Assembly (NCBI RefSeq): GCF_011801145.1
Contig: NZ_CP046172.1
Coordinates: forward strand, 1 to 64,000
Source: Nocardia arthritidis
GTDB taxonomy: Bacteria > Actinomycetota > Actinomycetes > Mycobacteriales > Mycobacteriaceae
DNA: 64,000 bases
Reading direction: 5' to 3'
Each line of letters begins with the position of its first letter. Position 1 is the first letter of the stretch. Both the position numbers and the translations under genes were made by a program. The notes beneath the pieces are model-generated. The model ran no database searches. It saw nothing but the letters and a program-made list of their open reading frames with translations, and was not told the DNA's origin. Below, piece after piece: positions 12,773 through 21,215 of this stretch.

Positions 12773-12782
12773 CGCGTTGTTT

Positions 12783-12839
12783 TGTGGGGGCGAAGCCCCC
12801 ACACCCCCACCCGGCGGGGCTGCGCCCCCCGGACCCCCC
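12783..12839. repeat. GC-rich palindromic dispersed repeat, copy 1
   Basis: The region has the order TTGTGGGGGC, AAGCCCCCAC, a C-rich bridge, a CCGG-GGGGC-TGCGCCCC palindrome, and CCGGACCCCCC. The same arrangement recurs after tRNA-Leu at 41225-41278. It can fold into two adjacent strong hairpins, like a REP-type element or an extragenic terminator cassette. Confidence 0.75.
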
Positions 12840-12941
12840 TTGGGGCTCCGCCCTTTCCCCTGATCCGTGTGGTTGCGGGGTGTTGGGGGTTTCGTTTTTT
12901 GATGGTGGGACGGGGTTGTTGCGTTTCTTTGTGGTTGTCTC

Positions 12942-13280
12942 GTGCCGCATACCAGCGCCAAGGGCCGCACCACCTGGAAGGTGCGCTACCGCATCGAACG
13001 CACGCCGGCGAAACCCTCGGGACCTCACAGACATTCGATGTCGCCGAGCGGGCGTGGTGGTTCTCCAGGCTGCTGGACCAGGTTGGTGCGGCCGAGGCCG
13101 AGCGCACCCTCGTGCTGTTGGTGCCGTATCTGCTGCAGTACGTGGCCGGGCTGACCGGGATCGAACCCGAAACCCGCAGACGCTACGGCAGATTCATCGA
13201 TGTCGACATCGTGCCCTACTACGGCGAGCCCATCCCACTCGAGTTGGTCACCCAGCGACTGGTGCTGATCTGGGTCGCTG
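12942..13280 (+). pseudogene. Frameshifted, truncated tyrosine-recombinase (integrase) remnant
   Basis: Two reading frames joined end to end give a typical actinobacterial integrase N-terminus. One reads KGRTTWKVRYRIERTPAK (from GTG 12942). After a one-base shift near 13018 the next reads TSQTFDVAERAWWFSRLLDQ and continues to AGLTGIEPETRRRYGRFIDV and PLELVTQRLV. This corresponds to the arm-binding start and the SAM-like core-binding domain. The catalytic Arg-His-Tyr domain is absent: sequence passes directly into the convergent YbaB-like gene. The position beside tRNA-Ala and the direct repeat indicate a decayed integrative element. Confidence 0.72.
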
Positions 13281-13709
13281 TCAACGCCAGCCTCTTTCGT
13301 TCATCCGCTGGAAGAATTCGTCGTCTGCGGCTTGGATTTCTTCCTCGGTCTGCGGTGAGCGTGGGGATGACTCGGGCGAGCCTGTGGTGGTTTGGAGTTC
13401 GTCGAGGCTGGTGCGGAGGCGTGGATCGGCTTTACGCACAAGCTTTTCGACTCGCGTTTTGGCGTCGACGCGGGCGCGACGATGGCAGTCGAGCAGGGCT
13501 TGTGTGAGTTGTGTGCTGGTCCAACGCATGGCGGTTGGCGCGATCTGCAGGCTGGTGATCTCACCGGTTGTGTCGACTTCGATGTTGACACCGGGGACCT
13601 CGCCGCGCCCGCGGACAGCGGTGACGGCTCGGTTGAGTTCGGCTGCGCTGCTTTGGATTTCGGCGAGGTCTCGGTGGAGCTGCTGTTCCCAGTTCGGTAA
13701 GTCGCTCAC
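13281..13709 (-). CDS. YbaB/EbfC-like family protein of the ESX toxin module
   Basis: This 142-residue protein has an N-terminal helix (LPNWEQQLHRDLAEIQSSAAELNRAVTAVR), a middle strand-rich part (VNIEVDTTGEITSLQIAPTAMRWTSTQLTQALLDCHRRA) and a charged C-terminal tail. The helix-strand-strand-strand-helix pattern and the phrase about 'G-EITSLQI' match the YbaB/EbfC DNA-binding-like family, whose members accompany WXG100 operons in Nocardia and Mycobacterium. The function there is unknown; chaperone or accessory roles have been suggested for similar Esp proteins. It overlaps the upstream gene by 4 bp (ATGA type), so it is last in the five-gene operon. Confidence 0.65.
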   Translation of the reverse strand: MSDLPNWEQQLHRDLAEIQSSAAELNRAVTAVRGRGEVPGVNIEVDTTGEITSLQIAPTAMRWTSTQLTQALLDCHRRARVDAKTRVEKLVRKADPRLRTSLDELQTTTGSPESSPRSPQTEEEIQAADDEFFQRMNERGWR

Positions 13710-13960
13710 CTCGGTCCTTCCAGATGTTGCCCAACCTGGATGTGGGCGTGGTCGCGTCGGTCGATGATCAGTGTGAATCGACCGGGTTCGCGGCTGCTGT
13801 GGAATTCCACCCCGAGTACGGTGACCGGTTTTCCGGTGGTGGCATTACGCAGGACGTCACCGGCGGTGATCTCGCCGGAGACCAGTTGCCCGGCGACCAG
13901 GAGGCCGTCGCGGGTCTGGATATCGAATACGTCGGTCACGGTGAAGTTCACCTCGGTCAC
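13706..13960 (-). CDS. Small protein resembling EF-Tu domain 2 beta-barrel
   Basis: This 84-residue protein starts TEVNFTVTDVFDIQTRDGLLVAGQL and contains VSGEITAGDVLRN and a closing RDHAHIQVGQHLEG. This order of strands resembles the translation-factor domain-2 barrel (compare VEDVFTI-GRG-VVTGRV-RG-VKVGD), without any GTPase domain. It overlaps the toxin-like gene upstream (ATG at 13960, stop of that gene at 13957) and the YbaB-like gene downstream by 4 bp each. Its place right behind the putative toxin gene makes it the best candidate for an immunity protein, but this is inference only. Confidence 0.6.
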   Translation of the reverse strand: MTEVNFTVTDVFDIQTRDGLLVAGQLVSGEITAGDVLRNATTGKPVTVLGVEFHSSREPGRFTLIIDRRDHAHIQVGQHLEGPR

Positions 13961-15360
13961 GGCTGTTCTCCTCGGAATCGGGCGAGGGCTGGTACTTCGG
14001 CTGCGTAGGCCTCGTCTTCCAGCCCGCGGATGGTGTCGGTTCCTAGGCGTACCTGGTCGCGGAGTTGTTGGACATGTTTGGCTTCGTGGGCGAGGGTGGC
14101 GACCAGGGTTTCCTCGTCGGTGAACGCGGCGGGGCCGAATCGGATTTGCCTACCGCCCAATTCGGCGGGGGTGACTCCGCAGGCGTCTTGGAAGTCGAGG
14201 TAGCGGGCCTCTTCCATGTCCTTGACGATGTGGAGTTCGACACCGGACAGATCGACTCCGGCCTTCTGTGCGAGCGCCAGAATGATTTCTTGGGTCATGG
14301 GGATGTGGCCGCCGTTGGTGAGCACGTCGACGTTGGTCCGTACGGCACTGCGGGAGTACAGCTGCAAACCTGTTTCGCCGCCTCGCCAGATTTTGGCCAC
14401 GGCTTGTTCGAGCCATCGGCCGAGTTTGGAGGTCATCACCTTCAGCGTGGTCGAGGCGAGGCTGCCGACACGGCGGGCGATGGCCAGGACCTTGGTGCCG
14501 AGTTCGGTGATGATGCGCCCGATGCGGGCGGCGTAGATGCCGATTCGCGCGAGAACACCGGCGTTGCCGGCTTCCGACAGGCCGCCGGTGAAGAACGCGC
14601 CGATCTGGATGACCCCTTCCATCGCGGCGGTCTCGATGAGCATCTTCCGTAGTTCGGACAGGATCTCGGAGTGGGCGTCATCGAGGTGCTGGGCGTATTG
14701 CTCGCAGGCATCCCCGATCGCACGGTAGGCGCCAGCCAGTTGGTCAGCGTTGACGGCCATCTCGTTGCAGGTCCGGATGGCACTCGCGATTTCAGGGGAT
14801 TGCTGGTTTTCCAGCAATCCGACTGCGGTGGGGATGGGGCCGGTCGCGTCGACCAACGCTGTTGCGGCACTGTGCCATACGGATTTCGCGGCCCGTAGCT
14901 GGTCTTGGTGGCCGTCGGGCCATGCCAGATCCGACACCGTCTTGATCAGACCCCATCCGAAGGGTTCGGGTCCGCTGTCCCCGGACGCCGATGGGTGGAA
15001 CAGCGCCAGGGATGGCTCTGTGCTGAGGTTCGGTGGTGACGGCGGCGCGGTGGTCTGCGGGTTGGAGGCCGCTTCGCCCGCGGCGTGGTTGTAGGCACCG
15101 GCCGCCAGCAGATTGGCGGTGCGTCCGAACGCGGACACCAGTTTCGCCGACGCTTCCAGGGCGATACCCGCCGCTTCGTCGTAGGACTTGGCCCAGTCGG
15201 TACCGGTTTTATCGGTTCCGGCCATGCCTCCATAGTTCGCCAGTGTGGTGACCAACCCGCCGTGTACATCGACGGCGTTGTCCCGTACGGCAGTGAGCGA
15301 CTCGCCTGCGGAGTGGTAGTCCTCATGACGGACGACGATGACTGGGAATGTCGGCGCCAT
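13957..15360 (-). CDS. Putative ESX-secreted polymorphic toxin with C-terminal HExxH metallopeptidase-like domain
   Basis: This 467-residue protein has a helical N-terminal half. Residues 1-100 look like a WXG100/ESX-type segment and 150-245 form a second helical bundle with TALVDATGPIPTAVGLLENQ and DQLAGAYRAIGDACEQYAQHLDDAH. An amphipathic linker (250-320) follows, then a distinct C-terminal domain (about 340-467) containing HEAKH (His425-Glu426-x-x-His429) and acidic residues at 448-450 (GLEDEAYAAE) that could be the third zinc ligand. The layout of secretion domain followed by a catalytic tip is that of polymorphic toxins. It starts 1 bp after the stop of the upstream WXG100 gene, supporting co-secretion. 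Target and activity are unknown. Confidence 0.68.
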   Translation of the reverse strand: MAPTFPVIVVRHEDYHSAGESLTAVRDNAVDVHGGLVTTLANYGGMAGTDKTGTDWAKSYDEAAGIALEASAKLVSAFGRTANLLAAGAYNHAAGEAASNPQTTAPPSPPNLSTEPSLALFHPSASGDSGPEPFGWGLIKTVSDLAWPDGHQDQLRAAKSVWHSAATALVDATGPIPTAVGLLENQQSPEIASAIRTCNEMAVNADQLAGAYRAIGDACEQYAQHLDDAHSEILSELRKMLIETAAMEGVIQIGAFFTGGLSEAGNAGVLARIGIYAARIGRIITELGTKVLAIARRVGSLASTTLKVMTSKLGRWLEQAVAKIWRGGETGLQLYSRSAVRTNVDVLTNGGHIPMTQEIILALAQKAGVDLSGVELHIVKDMEEARYLDFQDACGVTPAELGGRQIRFGPAAFTDEETLVATLAHEAKHVQQLRDQVRLGTDTIRGLEDEAYAAEVPALARFRGEQP

Positions 15361-15660
15361 CTAGGGCCACATTCCCTCGTTGGTGCGTCCGACCTCGGAG
15401 TAGTGGGTATGCGCGCGGTGCGCGACTTCCCGTAGCTCGTCGAGATTTTCTCGCATCTCGGCCGCACCGGCCATCCACCGGTCATGTGCGGCGCGCTGTG
15501 CCTGCGCGGCGTCGCTACTCCAGGACAGATGCAAATCGGCGACATGCCGGTCGACATCGGCCAGGATGCCGTCGACCTCCGTACCGAAGCTCGCCATCGC
15601 CTCGATCGCCTCGTCCAGCTGTGTCAGATCCACTCGGTAGCTGTAATCGTCGGACATCAT
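15361..15660 (-). CDS. WXG100-family protein (second of pair)
   Basis: This 99-residue all-helical protein (MMSDDYSYRVDLTQLDEAIE..., HLSWSSDAAQAQRAAHDRW, ending YSEVGRTNEGMWP) fits WXG100 length and layout: two helices around a central turn where SWSSDAA replaces the W-x-G turn. The ATG at 15660 overlaps the stop of the upstream WXG100 gene (ATGA); a second ATG follows immediately. Such proteins form helical hairpin dimers that are exported by type VII (ESX) secretion. No ESX core genes (EccA-E) are in the window, so export would rely on a system elsewhere. Confidence 0.8.
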   Translation of the reverse strand: MMSDDYSYRVDLTQLDEAIEAMASFGTEVDGILADVDRHVADLHLSWSSDAAQAQRAAHDRWMAGAAEMRENLDELREVAHRAHTHYSEVGRTNEGMWP

Positions 15661-15974
15661 CACATCCGATCGCCGTACTGGGTGAGTTTGCCGCTGGTGG
15701 CGGCATCCTGGGCCTGATATCGGTTGGCGGCGTCGACAAGCTTGGTCGCCGAGGTTTTCAACGCGTCGACGACCTTGTCCGCGCCGGCCTTCCACTCCAC
15801 CCAGCTTTCGTCATACGCCGAGGCTGATTTGCCGCGCCAGCCATCGGCGAGCAGTTCCTTGCCGACAGTGTCGTCCAACTGCTTCACCCGATCACGAATA
15901 CCCTGCGCCTTACCGGCGATGAACCGGGCCGCCTCCCGCAACCGCTCCGGATCAACCTGCAACTCATCGGCCAC
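15660..15974 (-). CDS. WXG100-family protein (first of pair)
   Basis: This 104-residue all-helical protein has LLADGWRGKSASAYDESW in the centre, where GWRG is the classical W-x-G turn, and a C-terminal helix ending TSGKLTQYGDRM. WXG100 proteins are EsxA/EsxB-like partners exported through ESX systems. It is the first gene of the minus-strand operon, and the 230-bp AT-richer segment to its right (15975-16200) probably holds the promoter. Pairing of two WXG100 genes ahead of a large toxin-like gene is a known ESX-effector layout. Confidence 0.85.
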   Translation of the reverse strand: MADELQVDPERLREAARFIAGKAQGIRDRVKQLDDTVGKELLADGWRGKSASAYDESWVEWKAGADKVVDALKTSATKLVDAANRYQAQDAATSGKLTQYGDRM

Positions 15975-16199
15975 ACTGCCCTCCCCTCGCCATGCCGCGA
16001 CACTGATCGCTATCGACTATAAGACCGCCTGCGTGGGTGGGTGGGGTGCGCCCTACCGCCGTCGATAGAGGTGCGGACACGGTACACAAAGTCGGGGTAT
16101 CGTCGGTGTTCCGACAGACAACGAGATGTTCTCAGATGTCCGGAAATGCTCAGTGACTTGCGATTTCGCTGGTTTGCCTCGTAAAGGCAAAGGGGTGGA

Positions 16200-16248
16200 A
16201 GGGGTTCGATTCCCCGGGGTTCACAAATGGGAGGCGAGCGCTCGCCTT
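16200..16248. repeat. Right direct repeat of the island with degenerate tRNA 3' end (attR-like)
   Basis: This segment repeats the tRNA-Ala T-arm (16200-16215), CACAAATGGGAGGCGAG (16222-16238) and the hairpin half (16236-16248). Just upstream, TTTGCCTCGTAAAGGCAAA (16173-16191) resembles an anticodon arm, but the loop lacks the invariant T before the anticodon, so it is a decayed tRNA fragment and not a working tRNA. The distance to the left copy is 3.5 kb. Confidence 0.72.
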
Positions 16249-16289
16249 ATTCATTTGGTGCGGTTGGCGTTTGGGGCCATATAAGGGCG

Positions 16290-17681
16290 TTACGGTCGCT
16301 GGTTGTGGTCCACTGCGACGAATGAGATCAGCAGGGCTGCTGTCCACAGGAGGGCGGCGCCGATGGCCAGGAAAGGTAGTGCGTTCGCGAAGTGGGGGGT
16401 GTTCGGGGTGCCGGCTAGGGCGCCGAAGATGGCTACGCCGCTTGCGGTGCCGATCTGGCGGGACGTGTTGGAGACGCCGGTGGCCAGGCCGGAGCGGTCC
16501 GGTGGGGTTGCGCGCACTACGGCGGCTACGGCGGCGGTGGTGGTGAAGCCGGCGCCGCAGCCGAGAAGTGTCAAACCGGCTAGTAGCCAACCGATTTCGC
16601 TGTGGGTGTGCAGCTGGGTCAGCAGGGTGGAGCCGGTTATGGCCAGTAGGCAGCCGAGGACGAGGGCCGGGCGTGGGCCACGCTGGGCGGTGAGGCGGCC
16701 GGAGAACGGTGCGAGAACTACTAGCGGGACGGCCATCGGTAGTACCGACGCACCTGCGGCGAGGGGTGAGTAGTGCTGCATTTCCTGTAGGTAGCGGGTT
16801 ATTACGAAGAGCAGGCCGTTGAAGACCAGGTTCATGATCAGTGCGACCTCGTTGGGGGCGCGGAAGTCGCGGCGGCGCAACAGATCCAGGGGCAGCACCG
16901 GATGTGGGGCGTGCCGTGCGGATAGCACCGCGACGGTCAGTGCGGCACAGGTCAGGGTCGCCGATATCGCGATGATTGCGATATTCGCGTGGTGACCGAC
17001 CGAGATGACGGTGAAGACGAGGCCGCCGAGTCCGACGACGAACCCGGCAAGCCCAGCGATATCGAGCCGGTCGCCGTGCCTGCGGCCGGGCCGGTCCGGC
17101 ACTACCAGGAGTGCGGCGGCGATTGCCAGCGCGGTGAGCGGCACATTGAGCCAGAAGACCGGGCGCCAGCCCAGCCAGCCGACCAGCAGGCCGCCGAGTA
17201 GCGGGCCGGCGGGCAGCGCCAGGGAGGAGATGGCTGCCCAGGTGCCGATCGCTTTGGCCTGCGCGGTCCGGTCGGGGTAGACGTCGACGATTACCGCCAT
17301 GGTGCTCGGTAGCAGCAGTGCACCGCCGACGCCCTGCACGATGCGACCCGCGATCAGCACGCCGATGGCCGGGGCCAGCGCGCAGATCAGCGATGCCGCG
17401 CCGAATATCCCGAAACCGGTCAGCAGCACGCGGCGATGGCCGATTCGGTCGCCGATCGTGCCGCCCGCCAGCAGTAGGCCCGCGATGGCGACGACGTAAC
17501 CGTCCACCACCCATTGCAGCAGCGGGGTGCTCGCGTCGAAACCGTTGCGGATGCTCGGCAGGGCGACGTTGACGATCGTGACATCGAGCAGCACCAGGAA
17601 CATGCCCGCACACATCACGGCCAGCACCCGGCTCGGTCGCGCGACGGCGGTCGGTGATGGATGGGTGGTCGTAGCAGTCAT
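16290..17681 (-). CDS. DHA2-family MFS drug transporter
   Basis: This 463-residue membrane protein is predicted to have 14 transmembrane segments. It begins with motif A/C features of DHA2 antiporters: LDVTIVNVALPSI in TM1, GTIGDRIGHRRVLLTGF in the TM2-3 loop, and LPAGPLLGGLLVGWLGWRPVFWLNVP in TM5. Such proteins export drugs or dyes using the proton gradient. The ATG at 17681 (TATTTHPSPTAVARPSRVLAV) is preferred over an upstream extension because the extension has poor coding character. It is divergent from the AfsR-like regulator at 17889, which may control it. Confidence 0.9.
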   Translation of the reverse strand: MTATTTHPSPTAVARPSRVLAVMCAGMFLVLLDVTIVNVALPSIRNGFDASTPLLQWVVDGYVVAIAGLLLAGGTIGDRIGHRRVLLTGFGIFGAASLICALAPAIGVLIAGRIVQGVGGALLLPSTMAVIVDVYPDRTAQAKAIGTWAAISSLALPAGPLLGGLLVGWLGWRPVFWLNVPLTALAIAAALLVVPDRPGRRHGDRLDIAGLAGFVVGLGGLVFTVISVGHHANIAIIAISATLTCAALTVAVLSARHAPHPVLPLDLLRRRDFRAPNEVALIMNLVFNGLLFVITRYLQEMQHYSPLAAGASVLPMAVPLVVLAPFSGRLTAQRGPRPALVLGCLLAITGSTLLTQLHTHSEIGWLLAGLTLLGCGAGFTTTAAVAAVVRATPPDRSGLATGVSNTSRQIGTASGVAIFGALAGTPNTPHFANALPFLAIGAALLWTAALLISFVAVDHNQRP

Positions 17682-17888
17682 GACCGCAGTCTGGCGCGCG
17701 AATCGTTCGGTCCTCGCCGAACAAAATCCTCGGCGGCCACCGAAACCTTGCGCACGGATCCGGTCACCCAGGCGTGGGGCGATGTCATGGACTGGCACAC
17801 CGGGCACTGCCTCTGATCGGGCCGATGCCCTGGACCGATAGGCGAAAACAGCGGTTGACGAGCGGCGCGGGTCGGCTATCGTGACGGC

Positions 17889-20696
17889 GTGATCCACTGC
17901 CGGGTGCTCGGCCCGATCCAGGTCGAGATCGGCGGTAGCCCGATCGAACTCGGCGGCCCGGTGCCGCGCAGGCTGCTGGCCTCGCTATCGCTCGGCGGCG
18001 GGCTACCGGTATCGAATTCGGTGCTGGCCGAGACCGTTTGGGATGCGGAACCGACCGCGGAGGTGGTCAACGCCATCCGGGTGGTTGTGCACCGATTGCG
18101 GGCCGCGCTCGGCCCGGAGGGACGTGCCTGCGTCGAATCGGCGAGCTCCGGTTACCGGCTGGCGCTGACGCCGGAACAGACCGACAACGGCCGGTTCACG
18201 AGTTTGGTCGGACAGGGCATCGAGCAGCTGACGGCGGATCCGGCGACCGCCGCGGCCACCTTCGAATCGGCGCTGGCGCTGTGGCGCGGCCAGCCGTGGG
18301 CGGAACTCGGTGATTCGCTGCATGTTTCGGGTCCGCGGGCGCGTTTGGTGGAATTGCGCGGCGTCGCCGTCGAGGAATTGCAGGCGGCGCGGCTGGCCTG
18401 TGGTGACACCGCCCGAGCGATCGCGGAGCTGAGCGAGGCGGTGATCGAGACGCCCTACCGCGAAAGGCGTTGGGAACTGCTGGCGCTGGGGCTGTACCGG
18501 AGCGGTCGCCAGGGTCAGGCGCTGGCGGAGCTGCGGCGGGTGCGCGATCTGCTCGTCGACGAACTCGGTGTCGAACCCGGTCCCGCGCTGCGCGAGCTGG
18601 CGCGCCGGATGCGCGAACACGACCCGGAACTGCTGCTCATCGCCGCGCCCGGCCGCACCGACCGACCGGTGAGCGCGGCGCCGCCACCGCCGCGGATAAC
18701 CCGGCCACTGTCCAGGTTCATCGGCCGTCAGGTGGAATCGGCTCTGCTCGCCGAATTGCTCGCCGATTCGCGCATGGTGACGGTGGTCGGCCCGGCCGGG
18801 GTCGGAAAGACCCGTCTCGCCATCGAATTCGCCGCCGACCGGTCCGATGCCTGGCTGGTGCGGCTGGCCGACGTGCACGATCCGCAGGTCATCGCGGCGA
18901 CGGCCGCCGCGGCTATCGGTGCGATCGGTGCCGATCCGGTGGCGGCGATCCGCCGCACCCTCACCGAGCGGCCCGGTCTGCTGGTGCTGGACAACTGCGA
19001 ACATCTGGTCGACGATCTGGCCGGATTCGTGCTGTCGCTGCTGACGGAATGTCCGGGGCTGCGGGTCCTCGCGACGAGCAGACGTCCGACCGGTATCGAG
19101 GGTGAGCAGGTGCTGCCGCTGGCGCCGCTGCCGATCGACGGGGACGGCGCGCTCGAGCTGTTCTTCGACCGGGTGCGGGCCAGCCGCGCCGACTGGCGGC
19201 CCACCGCGGCGGACCGGGCATCCGCGCAGGAGATCTGCGTCGCCGTCGACGGGCTGCCGCTGGCGCTCGAGCTGGCCGCCGCGCGGGCGCGCTCCTTCGG
19301 TCTGGCCGATATCGCCGCGCGGCTGCGCGAGCGTCTGGACGTGCTGGGCGCCACCCCGCGCGGTTCGGTCTCGCCGCACGCCTCGCTGGATGCCGCCATC
19401 GGCTGGAGCATCGACCAGCTGGCCGATCCGGAACGCGCACTGCTGCTGCGGCTTTGGCCGTTCGAGGGCGGATTCACCTGGCAGGCGGCCGAATTCGTGC
19501 GCGGCCCGGATGCCGGTGTCGCTATCTTCGCCGGGCTCGCCGCGCTGGTCGACCGTTCGGTGTTGACCGCGGATGTGACCACCGGGCATGCCCGCTATCG
19601 AATGCTGGAGACGATCCGCCGCTACTGTGCCGCGGCCGATCCGGATCCGGCGGCCACCCGCGCGGCACATGCCGCCTGGGTGCGGAATTTCGTCCGTGAG
19701 CAGGTGGCGCTGTTCACCGGGCCCGGCCTGGCAGGCGCCCTCGTGGCGCTCGCGGCCGAGCTGGCGAATATCCGCGCGGGCTTCGCCGAAGACCTGCACC
19801 ATGCGCCGCTGCACGCGCTGCGCACCGCGGGCGGGGTCGCCTACATGTGGGTCACCGCGGGCGCGGTTCGGGAGGGCGAGCGGGTGTTGCGCCAGGCCCT
19901 ATCCGGTTGTCCCGATGCGGATCCCATCGACACGGCCAGGGCGCATATCGGGTTGTCGCTGGCCGCGGCGCATACCGGTGCGCCCGAGCGGGCGTTGCAC
20001 CACGCCGACTCGGCGCTGCGGTTGCTGGACGAATCCGATCCCGCCCACGACGTCTCGCTCCTGGAGGCGCATCTGCGCCGCTGCAACGCGTTGGCGGATC
20101 TGCACGATGTGGCCGGTCTGCGCGTCGCGGCGGCCGATTTCGTGGCGGCCTGCGAGCGCCGCGACGCACCGGAGTACCTGTACGCCACCGCGCTGTGGGG
20201 GATCGGCGTCGTTCGATTCCAGGATGGCGATCTGGATGCGGCCGTCGAAAGCCTCACTCGGGCACGCGAACTCAGCGTGCGCTGCGGATTCCATTCGGGT
20301 GCGGGTATTTCCGATGTGCTGCTGGCCTGGTGCCTGCTCGCCGACGACCTCGCCGACCGGTCGGAAGTCGTTCGGGCACTGGAGTTGTCGCGCCGCGCGC
20401 TGGCCGTCTTCCACGCGGAGTCCAATGTCTCCGAGACCCTCTCGGCGGTGTATACCGTCGCGTACGCCCTGGCCCGGCTCGACGCGAAAGACACCGCGGC
20501 CCGCCTGCACGCCGCCGTCACCGACCACGCCGAGCGGCTCGGCACCGACCCACGCCGCTACCTCGGATTCGCCGGGACGGATTTGGCCGAACGGGTGGCC
20601 GAGGAATTCGCGAGGGCGACCGATTTCGTTGCGCCACAACAGCTGTCGTGGTCCGAGCTGATCGAGCTCGCCGCCGCCGAGCGGCCGGATCTGTAA
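17889..20696 (+). CDS. AfsR/SARP-type transcriptional regulator with NB-ARC ATPase and TPR domains
   Basis: This 935-residue regulator has an N-terminal OmpR-like winged helix (1-90), a bacterial transcriptional activation domain (about 95-240, with ARLVELRGVAVEELQAARLA), a STAND/NB-ARC ATPase with Walker A VVGPAGVGKTRLAIEF (about 297) and LLVLDNCEHLVDD, and a C-terminal TPR-like region (from about 590). It is related to AfsR and to large LuxR/SARP regulators of antibiotic clusters. No biosynthetic cluster lies beside it; the divergent MFS transporter and the following SnoaL-like genes are its only plausible local targets. The start is GTG. Confidence 0.9.
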   Translation: MIHCRVLGPIQVEIGGSPIELGGPVPRRLLASLSLGGGLPVSNSVLAETVWDAEPTAEVVNAIRVVVHRLRAALGPEGRACVESASSGYRLALTPEQTDNGRFTSLVGQGIEQLTADPATAAATFESALALWRGQPWAELGDSLHVSGPRARLVELRGVAVEELQAARLACGDTARAIAELSEAVIETPYRERRWELLALGLYRSGRQGQALAELRRVRDLLVDELGVEPGPALRELARRMREHDPELLLIAAPGRTDRPVSAAPPPPRITRPLSRFIGRQVESALLAELLADSRMVTVVGPAGVGKTRLAIEFAADRSDAWLVRLADVHDPQVIAATAAAAIGAIGADPVAAIRRTLTERPGLLVLDNCEHLVDDLAGFVLSLLTECPGLRVLATSRRPTGIEGEQVLPLAPLPIDGDGALELFFDRVRASRADWRPTAADRASAQEICVAVDGLPLALELAAARARSFGLADIAARLRERLDVLGATPRGSVSPHASLDAAIGWSIDQLADPERALLLRLWPFEGGFTWQAAEFVRGPDAGVAIFAGLAALVDRSVLTADVTTGHARYRMLETIRRYCAAADPDPAATRAAHAAWVRNFVREQVALFTGPGLAGALVALAAELANIRAGFAEDLHHAPLHALRTAGGVAYMWVTAGAVREGERVLRQALSGCPDADPIDTARAHIGLSLAAAHTGAPERALHHADSALRLLDESDPAHDVSLLEAHLRRCNALADLHDVAGLRVAAADFVAACERRDAPEYLYATALWGIGVVRFQDGDLDAAVESLTRARELSVRCGFHSGAGISDVLLAWCLLADDLADRSEVVRALELSRRALAVFHAESNVSETLSAVYTVAYALARLDAKDTAARLHAAVTDHAERLGTDPRRYLGFAGTDLAERVAEEFARATDFVAPQQLSWSELIELAAAERPDL

Positions 20697-20724
20697 GCCG
20701 ATTGAAACCGGCCGCGGTCAGGCT

Positions 20725-21147
20725 TTGCGGGTGCAGCCGATCCGACCGCCCCGGTCCACCGACGATCTGCGCGTCGTCGCGGACTGGTACGACGCATTGG
20801 CCCGCGGCGATCTCGATCGGGTGCGGGCCAAGCTCACCGCCGACTTCACCATGCGGCAGTCCTCGCGTTTGCCTTGGGGTGGAAGCTATTTCGGTCCGGA
20901 TGGCTTCTTCGAGTGTTACGGCCGCCGGATCAGCCACCTGGATACCACCCTGTGTATCGATCATCTCTTCGACGCGGGCGACCGGATCGTGCAGCTGGGG
21001 CGGCTCGAGGGCACGGTGCGCGGCACCGGCGTCCCGGTGTCCGTCCGCGAAATCGACACGGTGGAACTGCGCGACGGCGCGGTGGTCCGCTACACCGCGC
21101 TGGTCGATGTGCCCGCGCTGCTCACCGCGCTGGAGATTCCGGTGTAA
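20725..21147 (+). CDS. SnoaL-like / NTF2-fold protein
   Basis: This 140-residue protein begins DLRVVADWYDALARGDLDRVRAKLTADFTMR and shows the cone-fold pattern of SnoaL/NTF2 proteins (VPVSVREIDTVELRDGAVVRYTALVDVPALLTALEI at the end). The start is TTG at 20725; GTG at 20731 is equally possible. Family members are polyketide cyclases, isomerases or binding proteins, so the substrate cannot be inferred. It follows the AfsR-like gene by 28 bp and may be part of its operon. Confidence 0.72.
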   Translation: MRVQPIRPPRSTDDLRVVADWYDALARGDLDRVRAKLTADFTMRQSSRLPWGGSYFGPDGFFECYGRRISHLDTTLCIDHLFDAGDRIVQLGRLEGTVRGTGVPVSVREIDTVELRDGAVVRYTALVDVPALLTALEIPV

Positions 21148-21215
21148 TTCCGGTGAAACGTCGGCCGCCTAGCGTCTGACCTCGGTAGATAGCCGACGAA
21201 CGGGGGGTCACCACG

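Noticed and set aside
12670..13767. 365-residue plus-strand ORF beginning in tRNA-Ala
   Set aside because: It starts within the tRNA, passes through the GC-rich repeat and runs antisense to the YbaB-like gene; only a short integrase-like part in other frames is meaningful.
16150..16220. Possible second tRNA at the right end of the island
   Set aside because: Only the 3' half resembles a tRNA, the anticodon loop lacks the invariant T at position 33, and no D-arm or 5' acceptor strand can be found.
12655..16248. Active prophage or ICE behind tRNA-Ala
   Set aside because: The integrase lacks its catalytic domain and no replication, structural or transfer genes are present in the 3.5 kb.
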